DNA of 64,000 nt from Flavobacterium crocinum (GTDB taxonomy: Bacteria; Bacteroidota; Bacteroidia; Flavobacteriales; Flavobacteriaceae). Location: NCBI RefSeq assembly GCF_003122385.1, contig NZ_CP029255.1, forward strand, positions 682,001 to 746,000, read 5' to 3'. The position numbers and the translations under genes were made by a program. The notes beneath the pieces were generated by a model, which had not been told where the DNA came from, did not search any database, and was given only the letters and a program-made list of their open reading frames with translations. Positions 1 to 8,268 of this stretch are shown piece after piece (position 1 is the first letter of the stretch; each line of letters begins with the position of its first letter).

Positions 1-162
1 CTCAGCCAAAGTAGCCGCAGCCGAACCTCCAGCCAAACCAGTACCAACAACGATAATATCTAAATTACGTTTGTTAGCAGGGTTTACTAAATTAATATGA
101 TCTTTATAATTTGTCCATTTGTCCGCTATAGGACCATTTGGAATTTTTGAATCTAATGCCAT
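1..162 (-). CDS. sdhA: Succinate dehydrogenase flavoprotein subunit, N-terminal part (cut by window edge)
   Basis: Only the first 54 codons are present; the gene runs off the left edge. Translating the minus strand from the ATG at 162-160 gives a start [10 protein letters not shown], then a dinucleotide-binding segment [19 protein letters not shown]. That GxGxxGGxxA pattern is the FAD-binding motif of succinate dehydrogenase / fumarate reductase flavoproteins. The gene lies 11 bases downstream of sdhC on the same strand, which is the usual Bacteroidetes order (cytochrome b, flavoprotein, then iron-sulfur subunit). Its product oxidises succinate to fumarate at the cytoplasmic face of the membrane. 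The identity rests on the N-terminus plus context. Confidence 0.9.
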   Translation of the reverse strand, partial: MALDSKIPNGPIADKWTNYKDHINLVNPANKRNLDIIVVGTGLAGGSAAATLAE

Positions 163-173
163 TATAATTGATA

Positions 174-839
174 TTAATTATTGAAATGATGAAATAAAGC
201 GATAATTACGAAAGCTGCCGGAACTACAACCGCAAACCAGTAACCTACTTTCGCCAAAAATCTAGAGTATTTGTTGTGCATCCCTACTGATTGAAGAGAA
301 GATGCAAACCCGTGCCATAAGTGAAATCCTAAAAGGATAAATGATACACAGTACAATGCTGTACGAACCGGGCTGTGAAATTTGTGAACTAACTCTCCAT
401 AATACCTTGTAGCATCTGGTGCTGTTCCAGCTATATATTTATAGCTAACTTCAGGAAACCAGAAATCATAAAAGTGCAATCCTAAGAAAGCCAAAATAAC
501 CAATCCAGAAATAATCATATTTCTAGAACTCCAAGAAGCGTTTGCAGCTCCGTTGTATTTAGCGTATGCAATTGGTCTTGCTGCGCTGTTTTGTGCCGTA
601 AGTACAAATCCCATTACAAAGTGGAAAATTACTCCAAATGCCAAAACTGGTTGCATTACATACTGAATCAGCGGATTGTAACCCATAAAGTGAGAAGCTT
701 CGTTGAAAACGTCTTCACTAAGAACGGAAATAAAATTTAAGGTAACATGCAGCGCTAAAAACGTGATTAAGAATATTCCCGAAAGAGCCATTGCTACTTT
801 CTTTAAGATGGAAGCATTCAACTGTGCAGATTGTGCCAT
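174..839 (-). CDS. sdhC: Succinate dehydrogenase cytochrome b subunit
   Basis: A 221-residue integral membrane protein with five hydrophobic segments, at roughly residues 12-38, 58-82, 108-128, 160-182 and 197-218. This is the five-helix, single-subunit b-type anchor of Bacteroidetes and epsilonproteobacterial SQR/QFR enzymes. Histidines lie inside the helices ([31 protein letters not shown]), as expected for haem ligands. It anchors SdhAB and passes electrons to menaquinone. It is the first gene of an operon continuing into sdhA 11 bases downstream. A -7-like element lies upstream (see the promoter entry). Confidence 0.93.
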   Translation of the reverse strand: MAQSAQLNASILKKVAMALSGIFLITFLALHVTLNFISVLSEDVFNEASHFMGYNPLIQYVMQPVLAFGVIFHFVMGFVLTAQNSAARPIAYAKYNGAANASWSSRNMIISGLVILAFLGLHFYDFWFPEVSYKYIAGTAPDATRYYGELVHKFHSPVRTALYCVSFILLGFHLWHGFASSLQSVGMHNKYSRFLAKVGYWFAVVVPAAFVIIALFHHFNN

Positions 840-871
840 AAGTGTTAAGTAGTTTATTTTAAAAAATTAGA

Positions 872-902
872 CAAAAATAACTCAATTACAAAAGAACTAC
901 AA
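872..902 (-). promoter_or_regulatory. Putative flavobacterial promoter of the sdh operon
   Basis: On the minus strand a TATTTTTG (879-872) fits the Bacteroidetes -7 consensus TAnnTTTG. A TTG lies 20 bases further upstream (902-900), in the -33 position. The distance to the sdhC ATG is about 33 bases. This is a motif match only. Confidence 0.45.
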
Positions 903-1145
903 CCATTTCGTTGTTATTTATAATGATTTTAAAATAGCGCCTCCCTACGTATTTTTACGTACAAAATTGAAGTTTCTAAAAAATAATTTATTATAGAAAA
1001 CCTCAGATTAATGTTTTTTAACTTTTAAAAAGAAATTCAACCCTAAGTAGATTACCAAAAATTTATCATATTGTTATTTTATTCAAAGTTTTGATTTGTT
1101 TTCTTTAAAAGTGTGATCACCAATAAATTTTGTCTAAGTAAAAAA

Positions 1146-1175
1146 TTGTCATTCCACAACATAGTTTTACCTTTA
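1146..1175 (+). promoter_or_regulatory. Putative promoter of the HMG-CoA synthase-like gene
   Basis: TTG at 1146-1148, then a 19-base spacer, then TACCTTTA at 1168-1175. The last element matches the Bacteroidetes -7 consensus TAnnTTTG at all but the last base. The ATG follows 19 bases after it. Confidence 0.5.
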
Positions 1176-1194
1176 GCCGCTCAAAAAAATAAGA

Positions 1195-2556
1195 ATGAAA
1201 ACAGGAATTGATGCTATATCTTTTGACGTAGCAAACATACATTTACCCATAAAAACTTTGGCGATTGCCAGAAATATAGAACCCGAAAAATTAGAAAAAG
1301 GTCTTGGCTTACTGAAAATGACTTTCCCGGACGTTCATCAGGATGCGGTTGTTTTTGGAGCAAACGCTTTAACCAAGCTTATCATCGATAATAAAATTGA
1401 CCTAAAAGAAATCAGCAGAATCTATGTTGGTACCGAAAGCGGTGTTGACGGTTCCAAACCAATTGCTTCTTATTTAATTAGTTTAATGGAGCAGAAATTT
1501 GGAGAAGATTCTTTAGCAGAATGCGATGTTGTTGACTTTACTTTTGCTTGTATTGGCGGAGTTGACGCGATGCAAAACTGCCTTGATTTTGTAAAACTAA
1601 ATCCAACTAAAAAAGCAATCGTAGTTACTTCAGATTTTGCAAAATACGATTTAAATTCTGGTGGAGAATATACTCAAGGCGCCGGAGCTGTTGCGATGTT
1701 GATTGCTGCAAACCCCAAAATTATTGCTTTTGATGACAATTGGGCAACTAGCACAAAAGGTGTTTTCGACTTTTTCAAACCTTACAGAACTATTTCTAAA
1801 GAAGAAATCACAAAAAACACCAACAACGATTCCTGGTTTGACAATTTAGAAGCCGAAATCGAAATCCACAAAGATCAGCCGGTTTTTGACGGACAATATT
1901 CCAACCAATGTTATATGGATCGTACGCGTAATGCTTACTTTTCATTCAAAAAATTAAAAAACACTACCGAAACTTTATATAACACCTGGCATAGTATTGT
2001 AATGCATTTACCCTATTCTTTCCAGGGAAGAAGAATGTTATCTGAAATTTATACCTTAGATAGTGCTGAAAAAATTATTGCTGATGATATTGCACCTGCA
2101 GATTATCAAACAAAAATTAAAGAAGTAGCAAAATCTGAGGATTACAGAAGTTTTGTAACGGAGAAATTACAGCCAGCTGAATTGGCGTCTTCTTTAATTG
2201 GAAACCTTTACACCGGTTCGATTTTCATGGGATTATTGTCGACTTTGGCTCATTTTTATGATACAAACGCAGCAATTGTCGGAACTAAATTCGGTTTCTT
2301 AGCTTACGGAAGCGGATCGAAATCGAAAGTTTTTGAAGGAACTATTCAACCAGAATGGAAATCGGCTTTAGAAAATGTGAAGCTTTTTGAAAATTTGACC
2401 GAAAGCACAGAAATTGATTTCAATACTTATGAAAGTCTTCATAAAAAAGAACAAAAACAAAGCGTTAGAACTCCTAAAAACGAATGGGTTTTAGACAGAA
2501 TTGAAAAAGAAATTCCTGTTTTGATTGGGGCGAGATATTATAAGTGGATTGATTAA
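1195..2556 (+). CDS. Hydroxymethylglutaryl-CoA synthase family protein
   Basis: A 453-residue thiolase-fold protein of the length of HMG-CoA synthases. The three catalytic residues of the family are visible. Glu81 lies in the YVGTESGVDGSKP segment, the acyl-accepting Cys119 in DFTFACIGGVDA, and His271 in VMHLPYSFQGRRM. The glycine-rich GAGAVAMLIA segment after residue 160 is also typical. The enzyme condenses acetyl-CoA with acetoacetyl-CoA in the cytoplasm to give HMG-CoA, the entry to the mevalonate route, which flavobacteria use for isoprenoids. No other mevalonate gene is adjacent, so a related acyl-transfer role (for example a polyketide beta-branching HCS) cannot be excluded from context. 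It is monocistronic, with its own promoter and terminator. Confidence 0.85.
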   Translation: MKTGIDAISFDVANIHLPIKTLAIARNIEPEKLEKGLGLLKMTFPDVHQDAVVFGANALTKLIIDNKIDLKEISRIYVGTESGVDGSKPIASYLISLMEQKFGEDSLAECDVVDFTFACIGGVDAMQNCLDFVKLNPTKKAIVVTSDFAKYDLNSGGEYTQGAGAVAMLIAANPKIIAFDDNWATSTKGVFDFFKPYRTISKEEITKNTNNDSWFDNLEAEIEIHKDQPVFDGQYSNQCYMDRTRNAYFSFKKLKNTTETLYNTWHSIVMHLPYSFQGRRMLSEIYTLDSAEKIIADDIAPADYQTKIKEVAKSEDYRSFVTEKLQPAELASSLIGNLYTGSIFMGLLSTLAHFYDTNAAIVGTKFGFLAYGSGSKSKVFEGTIQPEWKSALENVKLFENLTESTEIDFNTYESLHKKEQKQSVRTPKNEWVLDRIEKEIPVLIGARYYKWID

Positions 2557-2601
2557 TTAAAATTTTAAAAATTCCAATAAAGGAAATCCAAATTCCAATA
2601 G

Positions 2602-2630
2602 AAAACCGAAGCAAATTGCTTCGGTTTTTT
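2602..2630 (+). terminator. Rho-independent terminator after the HMG-CoA synthase-like gene
   Basis: Stem AAACCGAAGC / GCTTCGGTTT with a 5-base loop, followed by a T run. It lies 46 bases after the stop codon. Confidence 0.8.
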
Positions 2631-2648
2631 ATTTATACCCGCACAGTT

Positions 2649-2750
2649 TGTCATTTCGACTGAAAGGAGAAATCACACTAGAAACTCTACAAAGATTGGC
2701 GATTTTGCATGTCGAATTACTAATGTGATTTCTCCTTCGTCGAAATGACA
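2649..2750. repeat. Interspersed palindromic repeat, TGTCATTTCGAC family, copy 1
   Basis: A long imperfect inverted repeat. The outer arms are TGTCATTTCGAC and GTCGAAATGACA, and the inner arms are GGAGAAATCACA and TGTGATTTCTCC. Related copies lie at 8766-8898 and, rearranged, at 13672-13800. It sits between two convergent genes. Confidence 0.8.
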
Positions 2751-2768
2751 AGATTGGGTAGAAAACCC

Positions 2769-3503
2769 TTATTCCTCTATAAACGAAACCACAGCCTCTA
2801 AAGTTTCTTTCTGCTGTTGTTCCCTGCTGATATCGGCTTTATCATCTCCCAACTGAAATCCATAATAACCAAACTGGCAATGATTTGCTCCTTCTATTCG
2901 TAGAAACTTTGTTTCTTTGGGCAATTTGGATTTGTTTTGCATAATAGATCCTTCACCTGCAACTCCGTCTTTTGAACCGTAAATTTTTAAAACCGGAATC
3001 TCAATCATGGCAAGCGAAATATCTCTTGGATGTGAAGTTCCTATCAATATTAACTTATCAATCAATTTAGGATTTTCATATACAAATTGGGCAGCCATTT
3101 TTCCGCCCTGCGAATGTCCTGCCAGAATGTAGTTTTTTGAAGCATCTTCAAAAAGGTGTAAATCTTTAGGTTTGTTATATCCTTTTGATGCAAGTCGCCA
3201 AGGCATTTTTATCAAATAGACCTTTATATCTTGATCTGCCAATCTTCTGCAAAGCGGTACATAAGCTTCTGTCTCCACCATTGCTCCAGGGTAAAAGATA
3301 ACAACATTTTTAAATTCTTTCTTCGGTTCAAATAAATAATAATCGGAAGCATCTTCTACTTTAACCAAATTGTTACTTTGTAAAAAAGACTTATCGACAC
3401 CATCAGATTCATAAGAATAAAACAGCCAAATTGTAAACAGCAAACCTGCCAAGATCCATATTGTCTTTAAAATTCTCTTCGGTTTCCATTTTTTTGTTTT
3501 CAT
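2769..3503 (-). CDS. Alpha/beta hydrolase, membrane-anchored
   Basis: The product has 244 residues from the ATG at 3503; an upstream TTG at 3509 is less likely. After a basic N-terminus there is one hydrophobic segment (ILKTIWILAGLLFTIWLF), probably an uncleaved anchor. The soluble domain carries the nucleophile elbow GHSQGG, an acid-residue segment KIYGSKDGVAG and the catalytic His in GANHCQFGYYG, so the catalytic triad is intact. The His-containing tail with QFGYYG followed by GDDKADISREQQ is typical of the small family of predicted exported lipase-like hydrolases. The substrate is unknown. It lies 27 bases downstream of a multi-pass membrane protein gene, and the two probably form an operon. 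Confidence 0.8.
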   Translation of the reverse strand: MKTKKWKPKRILKTIWILAGLLFTIWLFYSYESDGVDKSFLQSNNLVKVEDASDYYLFEPKKEFKNVVIFYPGAMVETEAYVPLCRRLADQDIKVYLIKMPWRLASKGYNKPKDLHLFEDASKNYILAGHSQGGKMAAQFVYENPKLIDKLILIGTSHPRDISLAMIEIPVLKIYGSKDGVAGEGSIMQNKSKLPKETKFLRIEGANHCQFGYYGFQLGDDKADISREQQQKETLEAVVSFIEE

Positions 3504-3530
3504 ATTCAACTGATGTTTTTTTAATGAAAA

Positions 3531-4889
3531 TTATTGAGCATCATCCACGTTATAATGTTGTTTAATTTCTCGAAGAATATCAAATACAACGTCAATATTA
3601 TTTTCCTTGTATCTTCTTGCCCAAAAACTGTAAACCCAAAATGTACTTACTTTTATGCTGTAATCCGGATCTGGATCGTCTTTTGTATTTTGTTTAATTA
3701 AATGCAGCACCTTTTTCGAAGCAAACTTGCTGAGTTCTTCATAATGAAAATCAGGATACTGTGTGTTTTTTCCTAAAACCATTATTTTATAGATTTTATT
3801 TAAAGCCTCTTCCGGATTTTCAGTCCTGTAAAGATCGTTATGACTTTCAATCAAAATATCTACAATAACATTTAGATTGGAATCGTAATAGGTTTCATCT
3901 GAAATAAAAGCATAAATCAAAGGACTATAACTATCATATGTTTTTTGAATTGATTCAGGGTTTCGCCCGATCATTTTATCAACCGCCACCAAATCGTCAT
4001 ATCTATAAGAATAAAAACCTGATTCTATTGAGCCTCTCAAATAGCAAATCGATTCCTTTTTGTCCAGACTCAAGAAATCAGATAAAAAAAAGCCGAAAAG
4101 TTCCTGAACCTTTGATTTGGTATAAGATTCATCAAAAAGCTCCATAAAATAATCTCCCGTTTCAAGATCCGGAAAACTCATTTTACTAAATCCGTAATAA
4201 TCATAATCTGATTCGTTTTCATCAGCCTTACTTTCTGCTTTTACAGGAACTACCACTTTTGTCACCTTTTTTTCACTTGAAGGAATTTCAACATCTTCTC
4301 CAAATAAATTTTTCAAAATAGCATATAAACTGTCACGATTATAGGATTTTACCATTAACGCGTTAGTCGAAGCGACAAATAATGATCCTGCAAAAACAAT
4401 TACAGAAATCAAAATCATTAAAAACCCTAACAGCTTTGTTATTTCATTAACCGATTTTTTAATGTGCAGTAAAAGACTAATTACCAAACTTGAAACTATC
4501 AAAATTGCTAAAGAAATAAAAAATCGATTACTAGAGTCATATCCCGGAACTGCTAAATCCAGATCTGAAACAATTGCCATAATACAAACTATAAAAGCCA
4601 GAATTCCAAAACTGAGATTAATCAAAAAGGAATTTCTCCAAAATTTATCATTTGCCACATTCTTGCTTCCCTCATCAATGGTCGAATTGGAATAAAAAAT
4701 ACCCGCAATCAACACTTGAATCAGTACTGAAAACATCAATAAAATTAAAACCGATGAACCAATCAATAAAACAATACTTATTGGAAGTCTATTAAAATCG
4801 TTTGTGTAATGAAAATCATGGAGCACAAAACTGCCAATCAGGATTACTATAATTTGAAGTATTAATACTGTTTTATAAGACTTTATCAT
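3531..4889 (-). CDS. Multi-pass membrane protein of unknown function
   Basis: The 452 residues split into two parts. The N-terminal ~185 residues contain about five hydrophobic segments (near 6-24, 36-66, 88-110, 125-143 and 152-175). The remaining ~265 residues are soluble and charged, with no motif I recognise. It reads as a membrane anchor with a large soluble domain. It precedes the alpha/beta hydrolase gene on the same strand with a 27-base gap, so the two may act together at the membrane. The AATAATG context gives a clear ATG start at 4889. No function is proposed. Confidence 0.75.
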   Translation of the reverse strand: MIKSYKTVLILQIIVILIGSFVLHDFHYTNDFNRLPISIVLLIGSSVLILLMFSVLIQVLIAGIFYSNSTIDEGSKNVANDKFWRNSFLINLSFGILAFIVCIMAIVSDLDLAVPGYDSSNRFFISLAILIVSSLVISLLLHIKKSVNEITKLLGFLMILISVIVFAGSLFVASTNALMVKSYNRDSLYAILKNLFGEDVEIPSSEKKVTKVVVPVKAESKADENESDYDYYGFSKMSFPDLETGDYFMELFDESYTKSKVQELFGFFLSDFLSLDKKESICYLRGSIESGFYSYRYDDLVAVDKMIGRNPESIQKTYDSYSPLIYAFISDETYYDSNLNVIVDILIESHNDLYRTENPEEALNKIYKIMVLGKNTQYPDFHYEELSKFASKKVLHLIKQNTKDDPDPDYSIKVSTFWVYSFWARRYKENNIDVVFDILREIKQHYNVDDAQ

Positions 4890-5372
4890 TATTGTGTTTA
4901 ATTATATATTCTTTTACTTCATTTAAAATTTCAGCAATCTTTGTTTCAATAATGAATACATCCACGTGACCCTATTTCACGACATAAGAAATTTCTCAAA
5001 AATAGAAACTTTTGGAATGTCTGCGTAAGAAATAGCAAAATAATTTATTGTGAAATAAAGCTTTATTCTAGCGTTGTTGCTGTTTTTATGTTTTTTAAAA
5101 TTTAACCGCAAAGTCCGCAAAGGATTACGCAAGGTTCGCAAAGCTTTTTATGAACACAAAGCTTTGCGAACCTTGCGTTTTTACAACGCGATAACATAAA
5201 GGCTGTTATTATAATTATGAATTTTCTTTTTATCCAATGGAGAAGCGGTCGTTTAGATTGCTCCAAACGAGTTTGTTTGTTTTGTTTATACATTTTGAAA
5301 ATGATAAATGATTAGACATTATTATTTCATCTTATGCTTTGAGATAGCATAAAGCTTCAGAAATAAATTTTC
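4890..5372. other. Repeat-bearing intergenic region
   Basis: 483 bases without a convincing gene. It contains a perfect 20-bp inverted repeat (5128-5177) built from an interspersed element with the words CGCAAGG and TTTGCG. On the minus strand just upstream of 4889 there is a short reading frame of about 28 codons (GTG near 4960 to a TAA at about 4874). It looks protein-like (IIETKIAEILNEVKEY) and could be a gene remnant. The rest is AT-rich. Confidence 0.5.
5128..5177. repeat. Perfect 20-bp inverted repeat (long hairpin)
   Basis: The arms at 5128-5147 and 5158-5177 are exact reverse complements of each other over 20 bases (left arm CGCAAGGTTCGCAAAGCTTT), with a 10-base loop. The same words (TTTGCG, CGCAAAG, CCTTGCG) recur without symmetry at 13800-13900, so this is a copy of an interspersed repeat rather than a simple terminator. 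No gene ends directly beside it. Confidence 0.8.
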
Positions 5373-5744
5373 TTAAGCGCTGTATAAACTTTTACTAAAA
5401 TGCTTTGAAGTGATTATTTCATTTATAAAAACAGATTGATTTATAAATGATGTTAGTTTTTGATGAAGCTGATTTTGAAGTTTTATAAGCTTTTCAATTT
5501 GAAAAGTAAAGACATTTTCAACATTTAGAAAATTCAAAACAATTGAAAATCGTATTTGATTCCAGGAAACAATCTGCCCGAGTTTATAGAAACGAGAACT
5601 TTTAAGATCCAGTTCTCTTCTTGAAACTACAAAAGAAGATTCGTAATAATCTGTCGATTTTGATTGAGAATATAAACTACCATCGCCCGCCATTACGACA
5701 AAAGCCAGAAAGAGTGCGATTAGGTATTTTAGCTGTTTTTTCAA
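5373..5744 (-). CDS. Small predicted exported protein, unknown
   Basis: 123 residues if started at the TTG at 5744, which supplies a basic N-terminus and a hydrophobic core (MKKQLKYLIALFLAFVVMAG) that looks like a signal peptide. The first in-frame ATG (residue 18) would destroy that signal. The mature part is basic and helical-looking with no cysteines and no motif I recognise. It follows a membrane protein gene on the same strand, 44 bases away. It is probably a real lineage-specific gene, but no function can be given. Confidence 0.5.
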   Translation of the reverse strand: MKKQLKYLIALFLAFVVMAGDGSLYSQSKSTDYYESSFVVSRRELDLKSSRFYKLGQIVSWNQIRFSIVLNFLNVENVFTFQIEKLIKLQNQLHQKLTSFINQSVFINEIITSKHFSKSLYSA

Positions 5745-5788
5745 TCTTTAAGTTTTAATTATGGAACGAAAATACAACTTTTATTCTT

Positions 5789-6340
5789 TCAGCAATTTTT
5801 AGGTTTCATTTTATAAAGCAATAAACCCAGTCCTAAAACAAAAAACGCACAACTTAAAAGCATGCAAATTCCATTTTTCAACACAAAAAAAGAAAATCCA
5901 ACCGCAACTGAACCAACCATTACCATTAAAGACTTTAGAGTTTCTGTTTTTATAAAAGTAAAGGCATGAAGCGCCAAACCCAGAAAAAGCAAAGAAGGGC
6001 CAACAGCCACAAATGGATAAAAAAGCAATGGAGAATTACTAATATGCTGGCTTAGTTCCGCTTTTTCTATTTCATTATTTCCGTAACCTGACATGATGAA
6101 ATCAATTGTGCAAAGTCCGATATGAGCAACAACACCTAAAGCTGTCATAACAGAAGCCACTTTATTCATCTTTGTTTTTGGAAATGCATCATTAAAAGAC
6201 AATAAAAAACAAGCGCCAATCAAATTAAAACAATGCGCAAAATCTATCGATGTATTTAAACTCGGAAAAATGTTAGAGAATAATAAATAACTGGCAAGAA
6301 AAAAGAGCAACCCGATTTGGCAAAAATGTTTTGTTTCCAT
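5789..6340 (-). CDS. Multi-pass membrane protein, unknown
   Basis: 183 residues, almost entirely hydrophobic, with five or six probable membrane helices (residues ~8-26, 33-50, 60-82, 104-130 and 135-178). There is little extramembrane sequence and no recognisable active-site motif. It lies 102 bases downstream of the membrane LytTR regulator gene on the same strand. This suggests either an operon or a target gene, but the sequence does not say which. The ATG at 6340 is the natural start. Confidence 0.65.
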   Translation of the reverse strand: METKHFCQIGLLFFLASYLLFSNIFPSLNTSIDFAHCFNLIGACFLLSFNDAFPKTKMNKVASVMTALGVVAHIGLCTIDFIMSGYGNNEIEKAELSQHISNSPLLFYPFVAVGPSLLFLGLALHAFTFIKTETLKSLMVMVGSVAVGFSFFVLKNGICMLLSCAFFVLGLGLLLYKMKPKNC

Positions 6341-6442
6341 AATTTGTTTTTAAAATTGATGAAGCAAAACTAAAATGAAAAGTTTCTGCAAAGTCTAATT
6401 TTACTGACTTTGGTACGAAATGCATAGTTTTAGGGATGAAAT

Positions 6443-7183
6443 TTACAATGCCAATAAAACATCTTTGTAATTTCTGGAAACCGGAAGTTCGATTTGAGTC
6501 AAAATAATGGTATTTGTATTTCTCCAGGATTTAAAATGCATCGGATTTATTAAATGCGAACGGTGTATTTGAACTAAAAAACCAAAATCGTCCTGCACTT
6601 TTTTGAGAGAAGACCGAATAAGCTTAGAACAAAGTTTATCATTTTCGAGATAAAAAATCTCAACATAATTCTGCGCATTCGAAATGCAGACTAAATCGGC
6701 TTTTTTGATTTTCAGAATATCCAATCTATTTTCCCCTTTAAATAGTAAAATATCATCTTTTACGGGAATCAGTTTAATCAAATATCTTCTGGCAAGAATA
6801 ATTACCGGAGTCAAAATCAAAGCGACTTTTATAAATATTATCGAGAAGAACTGGGAAAAAGTATATCCGCCATTTAAAATTGGACTTTTGTAAAAAGCAA
6901 AAACTCCAATCAAATACATTAAATAAAAGAGAAAAACAGCAAAGATTTCTAAGCTAATATTCCATTTTTCAATTCTTTTATAAAAGCTTTTTTGAACAAT
7001 TGCCAAAAGACCATAACAGAAGAGCGCCATCAAACTAAAACCAAAACTGATTAAAAACCAAGCTCTGAAATTTATAGTTCCGTCATCAAAAGGTTTTATA
7101 ATAAAAGCAAAAATGAAAAGCCACAAACTTATAAAAATGGCAATTACTAAATGATGTTTTACTGATGGATTTAGTTTATACAT
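6443..7183 (-). CDS. Membrane-bound LytTR-type transcriptional regulator
   Basis: 246 residues from the ATG at 7183; the longer frame upstream would need a TTG. The N-terminal ~145 residues hold four hydrophobic segments (starting near HLVIAIFISLWLFIFAFII). The C-terminal ~95 residues match the LytTR DNA-binding domain: a segment LVCISNAQNYVEIFY, the central RSSLKKVQ, then FLVQIHRSHLINPMHF and a terminal ELPVSRNYKD. LytTR domains usually follow a receiver domain. Here the receiver is replaced by membrane helices, an architecture known in Bacteroidetes and thought to sense at the membrane. It probably controls itself or the adjacent membrane protein gene. Confidence 0.85.
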   Translation of the reverse strand: MYKLNPSVKHHLVIAIFISLWLFIFAFIIKPFDDGTINFRAWFLISFGFSLMALFCYGLLAIVQKSFYKRIEKWNISLEIFAVFLFYLMYLIGVFAFYKSPILNGGYTFSQFFSIIFIKVALILTPVIILARRYLIKLIPVKDDILLFKGENRLDILKIKKADLVCISNAQNYVEIFYLENDKLCSKLIRSSLKKVQDDFGFLVQIHRSHLINPMHFKSWRNTNTIILTQIELPVSRNYKDVLLAL

Positions 7184-7288
7184 TTCAACTGTTTTTCCGC
7201 CCGCAAATCTCAAGAATCTGAAGTTTTTTCAAATGCAAAACATACAATTTTGGCAAGTTTCTTTTGTGGCACAATTTACAATGTATAT

Positions 7289-7660
7289 TTATTTTTTTTC
7301 AGACGACATGAATTTTCGCCCCATTCGTTCTGACGTTTCTTTTAGATCTTTTAAAGCAGATTTGTTAGATTCGTTCATTAAATGAAGCAGTTCAATTCTA
7401 TAATTCAAATCATCTAATAATTTTACGACATTCAGTTTTGTTTCTTTTGAAGTCACAAAATCATTAGACAAAATATATTCTAATAATTTTACATTAAAAG
7501 AATTAACATCTTCCTTTTTATTAATAGTATGTTCACTTTTATACTCTGACCTAATAGTTCCACGCTCAAAAAGCTCCGCAAAAACAGATGTTATAACAGC
7601 TAATACTTCTCTTTCATTTTTAAAATTTGATTTCTCTTTATATTCTTTTACTAAATCCAT
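7289..7660 (-). CDS. Small helical protein coupled to the ADP-ribosyltransferase-like gene
   Basis: 123 residues, charged and predicted mostly helical, with no signal peptide and no motif I recognise. Its ATG (7660) comes one base after the TGA stop of the upstream ADP-ribosyltransferase-like gene (TGATATG). Translation of the two is therefore probably coupled and the products likely act as a pair. A role as immunity or antitoxin partner, or as an accessory subunit, is inference from that spacing only. Confidence 0.65.
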   Translation of the reverse strand: MDLVKEYKEKSNFKNEREVLAVITSVFAELFERGTIRSEYKSEHTINKKEDVNSFNVKLLEYILSNDFVTSKETKLNVVKLLDDLNYRIELLHLMNESNKSALKDLKETSERMGRKFMSSEKK

Positions 7661-7661
7661 A

Positions 7662-8216
7662 TCAAACTTCTTCTAATGTTATTGTTATTCTTCCCACTTT
7701 CTCTTCAATCTCCAGCACCTTAAATTTTGAACCAGACATGAACAGAACTTCTTTTTCATTTTGAGCTCCAACTCCTCCAAATTTACTAATTTTTTCTATG
7801 TCTTTTCCTCTTTTAGATATTATTATGAAAAGTGGACTCTCACTAAACATCCATGCTATTAACTTAGACTTACTACAAGACCAGAAACTTTTTTCAACAA
7901 CAACAGAACCATTTGCAAATGCATCATAATATTTTTGCAAATCTGATCTGTTGCATATTATTGCCCTGTAACAAAGAGCTTTAAAACTTTCTAATTTATT
8001 GAGAGAGGAGTTTAAATACCTTCCAAATTCTGGCATACTCCCTCCATCTCTTAATATTTTATTTAAATAATCATAACCGTAATCGGTATAATGATAAATG
8101 ATTGTTTTTTCAAATTCATTTAACTGGGTAATATGATTATGATGACTTGAGTTGATTATTTTACTCAACTCATCTGTCAATTTTTCTTCAACGTATTTTT
8201 GTAATTTTTCATCCAT
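7662..8216 (-). CDS. ADP-ribosyltransferase-like protein (R-S-E class)
   Basis: 184 residues with the three-part signature of arginine-type mono-ADP-ribosyltransferases in the right order and spacing. Arg84 lies in ALCYRAI (NAD-binding arginine on strand 1). FWSCSKS at 111-117 stands in the place of the F-[ST]-S-T-S motif. NEKEVLF contains Glu154-x-Glu156, the ExE catalytic turn, and is followed by a hydrophobic strand (FKVLEIEE). About 75 helical residues precede the domain, as in ADP-ribosylating exoenzymes. There is no signal peptide. The Ser-Cys-Ser variant and the lack of a delivery domain leave open whether it acts inside the cell, as a toxin or as a regulator. It is the first gene of a two-gene unit. 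Confidence 0.72.
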   Translation of the reverse strand: MDEKLQKYVEEKLTDELSKIINSSHHNHITQLNEFEKTIIYHYTDYGYDYLNKILRDGGSMPEFGRYLNSSLNKLESFKALCYRAIICNRSDLQKYYDAFANGSVVVEKSFWSCSKSKLIAWMFSESPLFIIISKRGKDIEKISKFGGVGAQNEKEVLFMSGSKFKVLEIEEKVGRITITLEEV

Positions 8217-8268
8217 CGATTATACACAAATTATTGTTTTCCCTTAAAAACAAATTAAGTTGGGCGAT

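Larger units (their letters stand above)
840..1194. other. Divergent intergenic region sdhC / HMG-CoA synthase-like gene
   Basis: 355 bases without a gene. It holds the putative sdh promoter (872-902, minus strand) and the putative promoter of the plus-strand gene (1146-1175). The middle part, about 905-1140, is AT-rich and I see no ORF or hairpin of note in it. Confidence 0.6.

Noticed and set aside
4874..4960. Short minus-strand frame of about 28 codons reading IIETKIAEILNEVKEY
   Set aside because: Protein-like, but the only start is a GTG after a nearby stop, and it overlaps the start of the next gene. Perhaps a gene remnant, too short to call.
5102..5293. 63-codon minus-strand frame
   Set aside because: It lies across the 20-bp inverted repeat and its sequence is that of the repeat; no plausible start context or protein-like pattern.
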